Counted from the stretch's first letter, positions 46,740 to 58,401 are shown. The stretch is DNA of 64,000 bases from Pinus tabuliformis (GCA_031772625.1 CM062818.1:1277994277-1278058276); one strand, 5' to 3'. A program made the numbers and translations. The notes: a model not told the origin generated them from the sequence alone.

Positions 46740-47260
46740 CTTATCAACAATAGTTAGATCAAACTTCTATAATAAGTGTAACCATCTTATAATCTGAGCA
46801 TTCACATAGTTTTTTCATTAAATATTTGATTGCAGCATGGTTAGTATGTATAAATGTTTGATAGCCTGTAATATAATGCCTACATTTGTTCAATGAATGC
46901 ACAACAACTAGGAGTTCCTTTTTGGTCACTATGTAATTTAGTTCAGCCTTTGGCAGATTCTTACTAATAAAGTAGATAGCATAAGGCAATTTTTCATCTA
47001 ACTAACCTAGGGCTGCTCCTATGGCTTTGTGTGAGGCATTAGCATGAATATGAAAAGGAAGGGCCCAATTTGGGCCTCAGAGAATTGGTGTCGTGGTTAA
47101 CTTGTCTTTTAGGTTGTCTAATGCCTCTTGAGAACTTTTTGACCATATAAGCTCAGAATCCTTGGCCAACAAACCAAATAAAGGAGAGGCCAACTTGTTG
47201 AAGTCCTTTATGAACCTTTGGTAGTATCCAGCTAACCCTAGGAAAATTTTGACATCTCTC
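46740..47260 (-). pseudogene. Element C gypsy-type RNase H
   Basis: Blocks FHIHANASHKAIGAALG, LPYAIYFISKNLPKAELNYI, KKELLVVVHSLNKCRHYI and FIHTNHAAIKYL. The first active-site Asp motif is recognisable as ANAS (one G-to-A step from an Asp). The domain therefore decayed from a normal enzyme, unlike B and D, and no archaeal-type RNase H accompanies it. Confidence 0.85.
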
Positions 47261-48397
47261 TACTTTTGAGGAGGTGGGACTCTTTGGATGATAGCTATTT
47301 TGTTTAGGTCCACCTGCAGACCTTGTGGAGATATTGAATGACCTAGCATGGTCTCTGCAGTCATGAAGAATTTACGTTTTTTAGGACTGAGAGATGGGTT
47401 CATTTCAATGCATTTGTGTAGTACTTTTCCTAGGTTGGACAGAGCCTCTTGAAAATCACAGCCATAAGGTGTAAAATAATCCATATAAATTTCCACTGCA
47501 TCATGGACTAACTCGGCAAAAATACTCAGGACTTCTCTCTGGAAAGTGGCAAGAGCATTGCATAGGCCAAAAGGAAGGACCCTATAGGCAAAAGTACCCC
47601 AAGGACAAGTGAAGGTTGTTTTATCCTAGTCTTTTGGGCTGATTTGGATTTGGTTGTACCCGTTGAATCCATCTAGGAAAGAGAAAAAAAAATTTCCTGC
47701 CAGGCCATCTAGACTTGGTCAATGAAGGGCAGAGGAAAATGCTCCTTCTTTCTGGCTTTGTTCAACTATTCGTAATTGACACAAATCCTCCACTTACCAT
47801 TTTTCTTTAGAACTAACACCAAAGGAGATACCCCCACTCACTCTCGGAGATAGGATAAACGAATCCTACATCTAGAATTTTTTGCAGTTCTTCTTTCACT
47901 ATATCTTTAAGAGTTGGACTCGTCCTCCTTTGGGGCTGTCAGAATAGCTTGCAACATTGTTTGATATATATGTGGTGATTACAGAATGAGAGGTTTACTC
48001 CCTTCATTTCTTTGTAACTCTAAGTGAAGGCATCTAGATGTTCCTTTAGAATGTTGCATAACTTCTCTTCTTGGAGAGCAGAAAGAGATGGATTGATTTT
48101 CAAGGTTCTCTCAGGGCTGAATTCTATGGTTTTGACACGGAGGGGGTTGGAATCGGCTACACATAGGTCAATTGGATGATTGTTTTGGGTATCCTTTACT
48201 ACATCTTCTAAGGGCAGTGTACTAGGAGTTGGACTTTGGAGTAGGTGTTCAATTAAATCATCTTCATCTTGTTGCCCTCCTCCCATGGTTGTTTCTAAAG
48301 TATAAAGTTGGGTGGAATAAAATTCATATTCTTCCTCCTCCTCCAACCATAAAGGTAAATCATGCTCTAGAGATGGCTGCGCAGGAGGGTATAGCAC
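47261..48397 (-). pseudogene. Element C reverse transcriptase
   Basis: N-terminal linker with acidic EEEEEYEFY, then EEKLCNILKEHLDAFT, YKEMKGV, VYPISESEWVSPLVLVLKKN, FFSFLDGFNGYNQIQISPKD, PWGTFAYRVLPFGLCNALAT and the catalytic box at 47476-47487, which reads YMDY instead of YMDD. Distal part MLGHSISPQGLQVDLNKIAI and then GLAGYYQRFIKDFNKLASPL. Five or so stops and one frameshift are seen. Confidence 0.9.
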
Positions 48398-48400
48398 TAA

Positions 48401-48808
48401 CTACTTGGACATATGCCCATTCTTGATGGTCATATCCCCAGCTCTACAGCTAATGTAAGCATCGCAAGTGGCCAACCAGGGTATCCCAAGGACGAGAGGG
48501 TAACTAGTAAGCTTAGCCTTAGGCTGGAGAACTAATAAATATGAAGGGTACTCCCAAGAGTCAATGGAGACCATCACATCCTCCACAATCCCCTCAGGGG
48601 TCACTGTGGAGTGTTCTGCAAGATGCAGAACTGTTGTGGCCTTCCTCAATGAACCTTGGAGATTGAGCTTGAACATGGTGTACTTGGTCGTCACATCAAT
48701 GGTAGCCCCAAGATTGATCAAAGTGTGTGGGACAATGGTACCATTGGTGTGCACATCTACTACAGGGCTTCCAGGGTCCAAATACTTTGGACAAATTACC
48801 TGCCCCAA
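48401..48808 (-). pseudogene. Element C aspartic protease
   Basis: HTLINLGATIDVTTKYTM shows the D-L-G-A-S site as N-L-G-A-T (Asp lost by G-to-A). Then LHLAEHSTVTPEGIVEDVMV, SYLLVLQPKAK and YPLVLGIPWLATCDAYISC, the order typical of Athila-type proteases. Confidence 0.88.
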
Positions 48809-48859
48809 AATTAAGTCAGATGTTTGTCAAATGACATTAATGGTAGGGGCATCTCTTCC

Positions 48860-49670
48860 TCACCTCCCTGGATGCTTGAAGCACTTCTCCTTAATTAACT
48901 TATTGCAAATAGGAACATCTTTTAATGCTTGGAGAAGTGGAATCTTCACACATAGATTTTTCAATTCTCCTAGAAGTTCAGTCTCTTCTGGGGTAGGCTG
49001 GAGTGGTTGAGTTAATCTCTCAGGAAAGGGTATATTCACTTTAAGAATTCCTTCCTCTCTTTCTTCCTCAACCTCCCTAGGTGGAGGTGGAGGTTGGTTA
49101 TCCAAGAGAACTCTCCAAGATCTCAAGTTAATCTCTTGTATTTCCACAACATAAGCTGGATATGATATCTCTCCACTATATACTTGTTGAGCCTATCTGT
49201 TGTTCGAGTTCAAATTTGGTTGGGCAGGCATCTGGGGTTGCTTGGGTGGAGCAGAGTGTAACAACTATGGTTGGGCAGGTGGTGGAGGCAATAAAGCTGG
49301 AGCATTGTTGTATTGGGGCCTCCACCCCTAGGGTGGTGCATTCCACTAAGGTTGTGGTAGAGCATATGGTTGAAATGACTAGCTGGGAGTGATACTGAGA
49401 TGCAAAGGACTAAGGAGGAGGTGTAGACTAGGAAGGATGAGCAAGGGGTCCCAAAGAAGGTATTGTTGTTATCTATTTGGGGTTGTAATATGCATGGGAT
49501 GACTATTGCATGCCCTGCTGGTATGGTCTATGCCCATGAGGTATCCTTCGGTTTATGTAATAGAGCTGCTCAATGACCCCTTCAACTCCTTGATATACAA
49601 CTTTGAGTGCAGGAAAAGAAGGGCACTTATCTGTGGAGTTGTTTTCTTCACAGACTGAGAAAATTTCAAT
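48860..49670 (-). pseudogene. Element C gag-protease linker, Pro-rich
   Basis: Minus-strand frames encode Pro/Gln-rich peptides (LLPPPPAQP, QPPPPPREVEEER), then EETELLGELKNLCVKIPLLQ and ALKDVPICNKLIKEKCFKHP, a segment usual before the protease in Athila-type polyproteins. Broken by several stops and frameshifts. Confidence 0.7.
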
Positions 49671-50681
49671 AGAATTTAATGGACATTCATTCCTAGGTTA
49701 CCTCCTGGTGCATCTAAGAGAAAAATGGCCAAGGCTCTCTTTGCTTCCTCCTGCTTTCTCTTAGTGTGCATAGCATCAATTTGTAAGGCAAGGGTTTGCA
49801 GCATCTCACTCTTGAAATCTTCCAACATATTTCCAATTTCACCCTTGATGGATGAGTTGGAAGAGGATGTACTGACCATAGGTTGAATACCCCTATCGTT
49901 TTTCCTATCTTCCCTAGAATGGTTTCTAAAGACAGTCTTGATATCTCCATAGGGTAATTTGTAGATATCTCCTCCTGCTAGCAAGTGTAGGGTATCCAGA
50001 AAATATTCCCTTACTCCCCTAGGCAGGACCAGCTTTAGTGACTCAGGATCAAGTGTGCACCTGGCCCTTTTGTAACTAAGCTGGAATCATTCTTAGTAAT
50101 CCTCTAGGGATTCATCATTTCCTATGGTCATCATGAAAATTTACTCTTTAGTATCCTTTGATTGACAATAGTCTCGATACTTGTTGTTAAATGATTACTG
50201 CATCTGAGCCCAAGTTGTGATGCTATCCCCAGGAAAACCCATGAACTAGCACAATGTTGCATCCTTGAGCGTAGATGGAAATAGTTTTAACTTCTCCTCA
50301 TCAACTGTATAGTCATAGGTTCAACATATAACAAAAAACTCAAATACGAAAGTGTCAACGCCTTCTGTGGTCAAGCCATAGAAATGAGATAGGGCAGAGG
50401 GGCTTATATTTTTCATCTTAGTGTCCCCATTGGTTTTCCTGATGGGGAAGGCACCCTCAACTTTCTCTCTATTCCCTCTGGCATTTTTGTTTAGCCATTG
50501 GTTCAGTAGGAATGGGTTCTTCTTCTTCTTCCTCCCTTGTAGGTTCTTCAAATATGTCAGGTTTCTCACCTAAGGGTTCCTTTAGTTCACAACCACCGAA
50601 GAAGAGGGAAGGTTGGCTATTTGATGCAGTGGGGGCATTTGGGAAAATTTTCTCTAAGTCATCCTTATTCCTACAAGGCAT
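49671..50681 (-). pseudogene. Element C gag
   Basis: Opens with MPCRNKDDLEKIFPN at 50681. The core has LSHFYGLTTEGVDTFVFEF, EEKLKLFPSTLKDATL, FMGFPGDSITTWAQM, NNKYRDYCQSKDTKE and SYKRARCTLDPESLKLVLPR, the retrotransposon gag domain in the form seen in Athila elements. A frameshift lies between 50569 and 50681 and four stops occur at 50320-50100. A weak zinc-finger remnant lies near 49650. Confidence 0.87.
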
Positions 50682-50951
50682 GAAAGGAAATGTTTTTAGG
50701 TTGGTTTTGTGTTTTTTTTTTCAAACTTGGAAAGTAATTTGCAGAATTGAAATTGCTGATTAAATGAAAACCACTGACTAAATGAAAAAATACTTCCTGA
50801 ATTGAAATCTTGCTTGAAAAATGGAAAGGAAAGTTGAAAATGTAGAATGAAAAAGAAAGCAACTAAATTACTTTTGTAGAAATAAACTAATGGCAGAATA
50901 TTAGAGACAAGAAATAGAAGAAAGAAGCAACATTCACGTATTATGTAGACA

Positions 50952-50976
50952 CCTCCTCAGAAACGGTGGCAAAAAG
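50952..50976 (-). other. Primer binding site of element C
   Basis: On the minus strand TTTGCCACCGTTTCTGAGGA resembles TTTGGCGCCGTTGCCGGGGA, the Athila/Tat type site, with several transitions. It sets the inner end of the 5' LTR at about 50979. Confidence 0.6.
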
Positions 50977-50978
50977 GG

Positions 50979-53079
50979 ATGAGCACCAGTATTGCAGCAA
51001 GAATGCTACAACTCCTGGGCTACTAGCTTTACTTTGTCAACCCGGGGTTCGTACAAACTTGGAGGTGACAGTGCTGTATACACAAGTAAAAGTGATGGTT
51101 CTACTTTTTGTCACGGTTCATCTGACGAGAGACCACTGGGCTTTTCAATCCAGAATTCTATGGAGTCAAAAGAAGCTTGGTTTCTTGATGGAAGAAAGGG
51201 AAATCTTCTCTAAGGGAGAGCTGCTCTACTGCAATAGTGGAAAAGACCAAAATTCAATGCTAAATCACACCATTTCCTAATTAACTGCCAAGAAACTATG
51301 CTTTGCAATAATGCTAAATTAACATGAACCAAGTGCTACTATCTAAGCATGGAAGTAAGAAGCATCAAACATCACTAATGTGCAAGTAAAGGGAATGAAA
51401 TAAATATGTTTTTGTCTTTTTGTCTTTTCATGCGAAATCAAGTATGCAAACTAATTTCTCTTGGCGATGTGGCAGGTGAATTAAGGATGTTTGAGGATGG
51501 ATGAAAGGGTTAGGAGATGGTTGGATGGTGTGGGAGACCCTTCAAAGGCTTTTGGTGACTTCCTAGAGGTTTTCCCTCAATTCGACCTCAAAACAGGCCA
51601 TTTCAGGAAAACCGACATGATGTACTAGAAACCTACTGGATTCCCTGTAAACCTATAGGATACAGCCGAGAGAAAAATGGAAGGTGTTGGAGGTGATGTA
51701 AGGCTTAGGGAAGGTGGTAGACGGGTGGAATGAAGTGAGGGAAGGTCTAGGATCACTCATAAGTCAACAATAAATATAGAGGATGGTTGGATTCGCTCAA
51801 TGTGCTTGGAAGAATTTCTATGAAAAATGATGAAAACTAGTGAAGGCAATGGTGAAAACAATGAAGGACTATGGTGGATGGAGTGGAAGGTGGTTGCTGG
51901 CTGTGACGTATTTGTCTCCTCTTGAAGCACTTGCTCTGCATAAAACATGTATAATTCCCAAAAAAATATGTAAACAAGAAGCATTATCATAAGCTAGAAA
52001 AGCAAAATTAATGAACTAACTGCCAACATGATGCATGAGGAAAGTTGCTAAAAGGAATGAAAGCATGGATTAGATCTACTACAATAGTGAAGATAGATAG
52101 ATGGAAATGAAATCCTGCTTTTCAAAACTGATCAAATGCTAACTTAAATACAGTAAACTCTAAAGCTTATGCAAGAAATAGACATCTGTGTTTTTGGGGT
52201 TGCATAAGGATCCCCTCCTCAAATAATGATCCCAAAGGGAAGAAATGAGGCCAAGAAACCTAGTGACAACCTTGTGGTACTCCGTTTCTCTCTTCTAACC
52301 TACTACTGAAGTAAGGCACAAATGGAAGCAAACTAATAAACAACCAATCCTATCTACACTACTTGCAATGAAAACACATCTAAAGGAAAATTAACAATGA
52401 AGATATGAGACTAATATAAACATACAGATACAAGAAAGAAGGGCCTTGGCTGCTAGGTTTGGGCCCTTACCCAATAGCTTCAGCCATCTAAGTTAACTCA
52501 GTGCTGGCTCAAAACAAAACTCATTATTATTACGAAAACAGAGAATTACATCAATAAAACTTTCACAAGTCTGGAGCTCAAAAATAGCTTGTAGTTTTAC
52601 AACATAATTTTGAATCCTAATGGGACTCTAGGCCTCTCTACTTATAAAACTAAATTCCCCTATGACTTCCTTAAAATTAGGGAGGCTCGGCTCCCAAACT
52701 TGAGATAAACTAGCTCTTTGTCTCTCACTTTCTCGACTGCCCTCTAATCCTCATGGATTGATTGTTTGCACTCCGAGCTGGTGTGATGGATGGAGGAATA
52801 TTTGAATGGGGTAGACGTAAATGAGGTGGATTTACCTCCTATAATCCCTCTCCCTTGTCCCATTCAAGTTTTAACCTTATTATTTGCAAAAATTCCTTGA
52901 TTTTATCCTTTAATCCTACATTCAATGCATATTAGTCCACTAGGCATAACATCCGAGTCTAACTCATCTCATAAACAAAATATAATAAAAAACATGTAAT
53001 AAGTTGTGAGAAAATTTGGTTTGACTAAGCTAGGAGGTGACTTAAGGCCCATATAATTACCCAATGATGAGGCTCATCA
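50979..53079 (-). repeat. Element C 5' LTR (about 2.1 kb)
   Basis: From 51343 on it matches the 3' LTR at 18170-20539. The inner 360 bp are inferred from the primer site and from the matching ends (plus strand TGAGCACC...GGCTCATCA). Contains 'cttataaaac' near 52640 and no coding region that I accept. Confidence 0.78.
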
Positions 53080-53577
53080 TATAGGGGGATTTTTCTTTGG
53101 AAATAGGGCATCTTGTGTCAAGAACAACTCAAGAGTTTGGGTCCTCTTGGCAAAGTATAATTTCTAGTATAACTCAACAAGTGCTTCATAGGAAAAGGGG
53201 GTGGCATTCTCTACTATGGGGGATTGCATCATCTGGTCTATGGACCGAGGAGTAATAGTAAAAATAATTTTTCCAGTGGGGGTAATGATGGCCCTTTGGC
53301 TTGGCAAATAAGATGCATGACACTTCCTAACAAACTTTGGGGTGTTGTGGGTACGAGGAAAAATATAGTGGGGTAAATTGGACTCCCACAACTGAATGTC
53401 ATCAGATTTGTCAATATATTTGTCCTCAAGCCAGCAATACATCTCAAAGAGGTCAAATTCATAGAGAGTTTCATGGATTTTGAGGTCTGTGTCAACCAAA
53501 GGGATGTGGTGAAAATCAATGGGAAGATAAATCATAGGATAGACAGGCTCTTCTGGTCCTTTGTCCTTTGGAGGCAC
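53080..53577 (-). pseudogene. Second copy of the LTR-embedded ORF of B, N-terminal fragment
   Basis: Opens with MPPKDKGPEEPVYPMIYLPI at 53577 and is intact for 137 codons to 53164, which is longer than in the 3' LTR copy where a frameshift breaks the same region. It shows LYEFDLFEMYCWLEDKYIDK, QLWESNLPHYIFPRTHNTPK, FVRKCHASYLPSQRAIITPT and ATPFSYEALVELY. The frame continues past a TAG to the C insertion at 53080. This copy gives the best view of the N-terminal domain. Confidence 0.78.
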
Positions 53578-54124
53578 CTTTGGATAAGGCTAAGGATAGT
53601 AGTGAAAATCAGAATTGACGTTTCAATACAAAAAGAGAAGTCAAGTTTTTGGGGAAAAAACAAAGGTATTAGGCTAAAAACAAGTTAGCAAACAATGTTG
53701 TTAGTGGGTCAAAATGTCAGAGTTTAGCCCAACAAACTTGTAATAAAGAAATATAGTGATAGTGAATGAATTTAGTAACCTGTTAACAAGTGAAAGGGAA
53801 GTTATATAACATTGTGGCTTTTCCGTTAAAGATGGTGCGAGTCCGTTGGATTAACGTTTAAACCATTTACTACTTAACAACTTAATTGTGGAGGGAGCAG
53901 ATTCAATTGGTGGAGCTAACAAATGAATTTCATGGTGGAAGGTGAATAGCTGGAGTGCAACGGGTAGGAGAGCAGTATTAGAAGTTAGGGAAGCAACTTT
54001 TCAGGGGGAGGGGAGTGGTTAGCAGTTTCGGGTCCAAAAAGCCATAGTGCTAACATGTAGGGGTGGGCGTGGTTTGGAATACTGCCCATTTCAGAACCCC
54101 CCCCGCAGGTAAAGTTCCGATGGT

Positions 54125-54140
54125 GGGGGGGGGGGGGGGG
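54125..54140. repeat. Poly-G tract (G16)
   Basis: Sixteen consecutive G, with a C8 run about 20 bp before it. The equivalent site in the 3' LTR has only GGGGAGGG (about 9034). Complementary C and G runs can form a hairpin. Confidence 0.9.
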
Positions 54141-54740
54141 CGAAATTCCATGCGGGCCATTGGATCTTAGGATCTGGGCAGATATGGAGTGAGAGGTGGT
54201 GGATATTTAATGTGACGTGATGGGACACCAATTGGGCTGACGAGAGTCGGGAATTAATTTATCACTCAAGGGGAATGTATGAGGGGGTTAATAAATTTAG
54301 GAATAGATGGGTGGAGGGTAATACGTGCGGAGGGGAACTTTTGGGTTTTGAAAACTTAGGGATAGGGAATTAATACCAAAATTAATTGATATATAAAACC
54401 TTAGAGAAAAACCTTTACTCCTTTGTCATTTCTTATGCACATGAAAATAACATTTGATTTTTTTACTTGTGGTGCATTTTGACTAGCAGCCTGTGCATTT
54501 ATAAAACTACAAAATGAAGCCACTCTTTTCTTTTTTCTTCCCTAACATTTTATTTCCCTTTTGCCTCATTTGTTTAGGGCATCTAACACTTAACATTTTA
54601 TTGATATGGATGCCTATAAAACATTAAATTTGCCTAACATTTTAACTTTTCTTTCGTTTGCATCCATGTCCTAACTTAACATTTTAAAATTAATTTTGAC
54701 TAATACACTAACTTATAAAAACCAAATAATGTTACAAAAA

Positions 54741-54990
54741 TGTACATGCGGTACTACATATATGAATTCTGTAGTCATGGCATTGTAAACTGTGTATTCC
54801 TTGTATTGTACTGTGTGTACATATGTGCATTGTGTTGTACATTGAATGTAGGAGTATGTATTGTGTTGTGTTGTACTCCAGGTGTAGGTGTATGTGTCAT
54901 GATGTAGATAAGGTGTAGGTGTATGCATTGTGTGACGTCATACGTTGTGTGTGGATTTATGTGTTGTGATGTACAATATGTATGTGTATG
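54741..54990. repeat. GT-rich degenerate minisatellite (right half)
   Basis: Resumes the TGTACATG/TGTGTTGTAC repeats cut at 4331. Contains the palindrome TGACGTCA at about 54935. No coding potential. Confidence 0.75.
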
Positions 54991-56246
54991 TGATTGAAGA
55001 GAAGAAAAGTCACTGGGTGCTTGCTAGGCATGGAAACGGATCTAGTATGTGTACAAAAAGAACAAAGGTAGAAGTAAGGACTGATGAAGGATAACTGTTA
55101 GTATTTTATTTAAGTTTTATTATACATATGACCTATGATTTTGAATAATGATGGTTATATGTGATCTATGATTCTGGTTTATGATGATTGTGTGTGATTC
55201 ATGATGTTCATTTATGATGGTTGTGTTTTGATCTAACATAATGTGATATGTTTATACATAATGATTTGATCGAATATGCTAGTTTCACTTGTTGTGAGAG
55301 GAAGTAAATAGGATTTCACATGTACCTTATTGATGAGCTACCAATGAGGTATGATGTGAACTTATTTCAATTTATTTTAAGTCTAATGGAAGTTATGTGC
55401 TTGGTACAGGAAAGCATGGGATATTCTCGGGTTGGGTGCTTGAAATAGCTTGTAAGAATTAGCAGTAGAAGTGAAAGAAATTGGAACACGTAGTAGTATG
55501 CTAGTAAAGCACTTCAGGAGCAGGGCCATCGTGGGACACCGGTACCCAATATTGTCCATTGATTTCCATGAGCATACTATGAATGGTATCATGGTTTTGA
55601 GGCAGGTATATGACTTGGTTGTTTGACCTTCTGATGCGAGGAATCCTTTCCAAGGGATGGATCACTCAGGATAGGGGGTGTCGAGGAACTTTGAAGGTGA
55701 GTGAATACACAGTAGGGGTGACCAGATTGCTAGAGGGACTGTGTAGCAGAGAATGGAAGTTCAGGGATGGATTTGTTTTGGTCATTAGCATTTCCAAATG
55801 GAATTGGATGCACATTGGGAGTGCGCCTTGGAAGAATGAGCTGGTAACTTTTTGTTGAGAGGACAAGTGGCCCAAGATTATAGCACTGGAGATTGGATGC
55901 AACTTTTACTTTGTTAGTGGATTCTAGACTTCCTGTGAAGGAAGTGAGTCTCGGAATTATTTTTGAGGGTGGATATGTAAGCCTTTAGATTCCCTTGTTA
56001 CTGATGGAGGCATCTTAACATTTTATTTGTTTGTTTAGGAAATGTGCATATGTGTATATATGGTTATTGTAAATACCATAATGATATATGTTATAAATCT
56101 CCAGTAAATGATATGTTTGTCATGTTTCAGCAATGGTCATTGTAAATATTGCAATGAGATAAGTTATAAAGCTCCATGGGCAGTATGTTTGGTTCGGTGG
56201 TCTTGTTGGTTATAGGTGTTATTGAACACTGAGAATGGTGTTAACC
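54991..56246 (+). mobile_element. Element A internal region, right part, non-coding
   Basis: 1.26 kb of T/G-rich sequence with short frames only. 'gtaaataccataatgatatatgttataaa' near 56070 and 'gtaaatattgcaatgagataagttataaa' near 56142 form a small direct repeat. No retroviral domain is visible. Confidence 0.55.
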
Positions 56247-56260
56247 AAGGGGGAGGGTTC
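56247..56260 (+). other. Polypurine tract of element A
   Basis: AAGGGGGAGGGTTC directly precedes the 3' LTR start TGTAAAAACC; classic composition and position. Confidence 0.8.
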
Positions 56261-58401
56261 TGTAAAAACCCTGGTTAAAAATACATGTAAAATATAAGAC
56301 GAAGGTCATGGGACACATATTCCAAGATGAATGGTGGGGAAAAAATCGTATTGGGTGTTCATTTCGGTTATTATGACTAAAGGAATTTGGAAAAAGAAAT
56401 GGGAAAGGATTTGGAAAGGAAAAATGGAATTTTTAGCACATTTATTTATGAAAATAATAGAAATTAGTACAAAAGGAAGGTCAAAGGTCACAGGTTGTAT
56501 GTGAGGATGAAATTGAAGGAAACTAATCGAAATTAAGAAAATAGATGCCTCGTTGATAAAAATGCTTCCGAGAAACAATTGGATAGATTTTGTTTAGGGC
56601 TTGGTGTGTGTAACCCTTTTTCAATTTAGTTTTGGAGCTCTCTCATTATTCTCTCTCTCTGTCTTACTCTTGTACACAAGGTTTTATTGGAGAACTTTGG
56701 CATTGGATCAAGAAAGCAAAAGAAGGAAAGATGAAGGAAGGAGTAAGCAAGGAAGAGAAGGATCAAGCAGCTACAATGAGATTCTTTGTAGGTATCACTT
56801 TGCATGCGTGATTTCCTTGGTAGATTTGGCATGCATGGTGTTGAATGTTGTTCTTTGTTGTCATGGCATGGGTTTTCCTAGGTGTGACAATGTTTTCAAC
56901 CTAGCCTTGCCATTTTTGAGTAATCATGGTGTGATGGGGTTCTCATGTTTTTGTTGAGCTATATTTCCAGAAGGATTCGAAGCTAAGTGAGGTGGATCTA
57001 TGAAAGAAAGAACACATGGGCTAGTGATCCATGAACTGGACTGTGGATTGCGGTAAATCTATTGACCTAGTGACCCCTAAACTAGATTGTGGGTTGCGGT
57101 AAAGGAAGGTATTGTGTTCGTTTGTGGGAATAGGAATCCTCAACTGACTAATGGAAGGATATAGAGTAGAGCCTGGAGGTGGTTTCCCTTGACTAGACCT
57201 AGGAATCCTTGACAGTGAATGGCGAGATATACTGTAAATATCAGAGGTTGGAGTCTTGATTAGGGCCTAGTGATTTATTGTGGATTGCAGTAAAGCCTAG
57301 AGACTAGGACACAGGGAAATTCCTCATGATGTAGGTAGGGAAATACAATGGTATCCATGCTTGTTTTAAGGCCTAGTGATCAGGGATGGATTGCGGTAAA
57401 GCCTAGTTCTATTGATGAGGGTGAGGTGGTGTAGCCTCAGGATGCCCTAGTTGAGTTTGGTTTTAATTTCCACATTCATGCTTGGAATATGGCATTGGGA
57501 TGATTGGATGAAAGAAAGACTTGGTTCAACCAATCTATGGTCGGGTGGTTCGTGGAAGTCTCAAACCTGGTTGGTCATTGCATTCATTAATATGAGGTTA
57601 TTTCTCCTTGTTATTTCATGAGTATTATATTGGTTCATATGTGGATTATACGACTGTTGTTTCCTTCATATTTCTATTTTTATTATGCTAGTTATGAATA
57701 TGTATTATCACAGACGTGATGTATGGCTCTCATCATGTTTTTACTTGTAAATGAATGAACTATGTATCAATGGCCTAATAGATTATAATGCAACTAATGT
57801 GATAAGGAAATAATTCCTCATAGAAAATCTAAGATAAGTATGATACCCCTATGCTCAGCTCTATTGTTAAGACCTGCAGATTTCATATTTGTGATATGTT
57901 TGACGAAATGATTGTTATGGCCAGTAGGGGTATAGTCTAGTCCTTGTTAATGTTTTTTCAAACATATCATGTTTCTACTTTGTAAATTCATTTCTAAATG
58001 TGTCATTGAGTTCTAGGGAATGATCTCGGCTCTAGGCCTGAAAAAGTGGCACGAATCCCAGAGTTGTAGGCACAACACTAGGGAAACAATTCCCTAGAAG
58101 CTTCCTTGCCCTTGGTGTGGGAGCTTCTTGAGCCTCCAAGATGCACCCTTTTCAATATCAAGGGAGCTTCCAGGGGTTTGACGTACTAAAACTTTAGTTG
58201 ATCTCAGGGGTTGGTTACCTGAATGGTTTGGATGACTCCTGGGAGTTTTGTTGTTAATGTGGAAGGTTTGTGTGGTGTGTTTACATTGATGCCACTTCCT
58301 TAAGGTGAGTTAGGAGGTTGAATCCCATTATAGTGGCCTCTCGTCGCATATTTACCCCCATTGGCCGTATACTAGGGCATATGTGGGATGACAGTGTTAC
58401 A
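56261..58401 (+). repeat. Element A 3' LTR (2141 bp)
   Basis: Starts TGTAAAAACC after the polypurine tract and ends GTGTTACA, as the left copy does at 1172. It contains four diverged copies of a subrepeat 'ctagtgatc...ggattgcggtaaa' between 57010 and 57410. Short frames such as 56601-56957 have no recognisable domain. Confidence 0.88.

Larger units (their letters stand above)
18170..53079 (-). mobile_element. Element C: Athila-like gypsy retrotransposon, interrupted by element D
   Basis: C reads on the minus strand: 5' LTR 50979-53079, primer site 50952-50976, gag about 49676-50681, protease 48401-48808, reverse transcriptase and RNase H 46759-48397, integrase 45287-46290, an extra ORF (43126-43567 plus 20800-22840), polypurine tract 20540-20548 and 3' LTR 18170-20539. 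Gag and protease motifs and the extra ORF after pol are those of the Athila lineage. No archaeal-type RNase H is seen. C landed in the LTR-embedded ORF of B; about 505 bp of B (equivalent to 7468-7972) and the outer end of the C 3' LTR are missing at the left junction, so no target duplication survives. Confidence 0.85.
4332..54736 (-). mobile_element. Element B: gypsy LTR retrotransposon with 5.3-kb LTRs and archaeal RNase H, interrupted by element C
   Basis: B reads on the minus strand. Its 3' LTR is 4332-9643, its internal region 9644-16154, and its 5' LTR is split into 16155-18169 and 53080-54736 by element C. LTR ends are TGTT...TGTTACA read on the plus strand. Gene order on the minus strand is gag, protease, archaeal-type RNase H, reverse transcriptase, gypsy RNase H, integrase. 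Without C the element would be about 15.5 kb, or about 17 kb if the deletions in the 5' LTR are added back. Flanks at 4327-4331 (gtgta) and after 54736 (aaaatgta) do not give an exact target duplication; the site is in a repeat and has mutated. Confidence 0.85.
53080..54736 (-). repeat. Element B 5' LTR, right fragment
   Basis: Matches 7973-9643 of the 3' LTR. It contains the U3 side of the LTR, a TATA-like GTTATATAAC at 53801-53810, and poly-C/poly-G tracts at 54097-54105 and 54125-54140 where the other copy has shorter C and G runs. Confidence 0.87.

Noticed and set aside
50966-51280. Plus-strand 104-codon frame beside the C primer site
   Set aside because: It lies within the C LTR on the strand opposite to the element, with no domain and no support from the other LTR, which is truncated here.
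54930-54945. TGACGTCA palindrome as a functional bZIP site
   Set aside because: A single 8-bp match in a GT-rich repeat with no promoter nearby; expected by chance in a long window.
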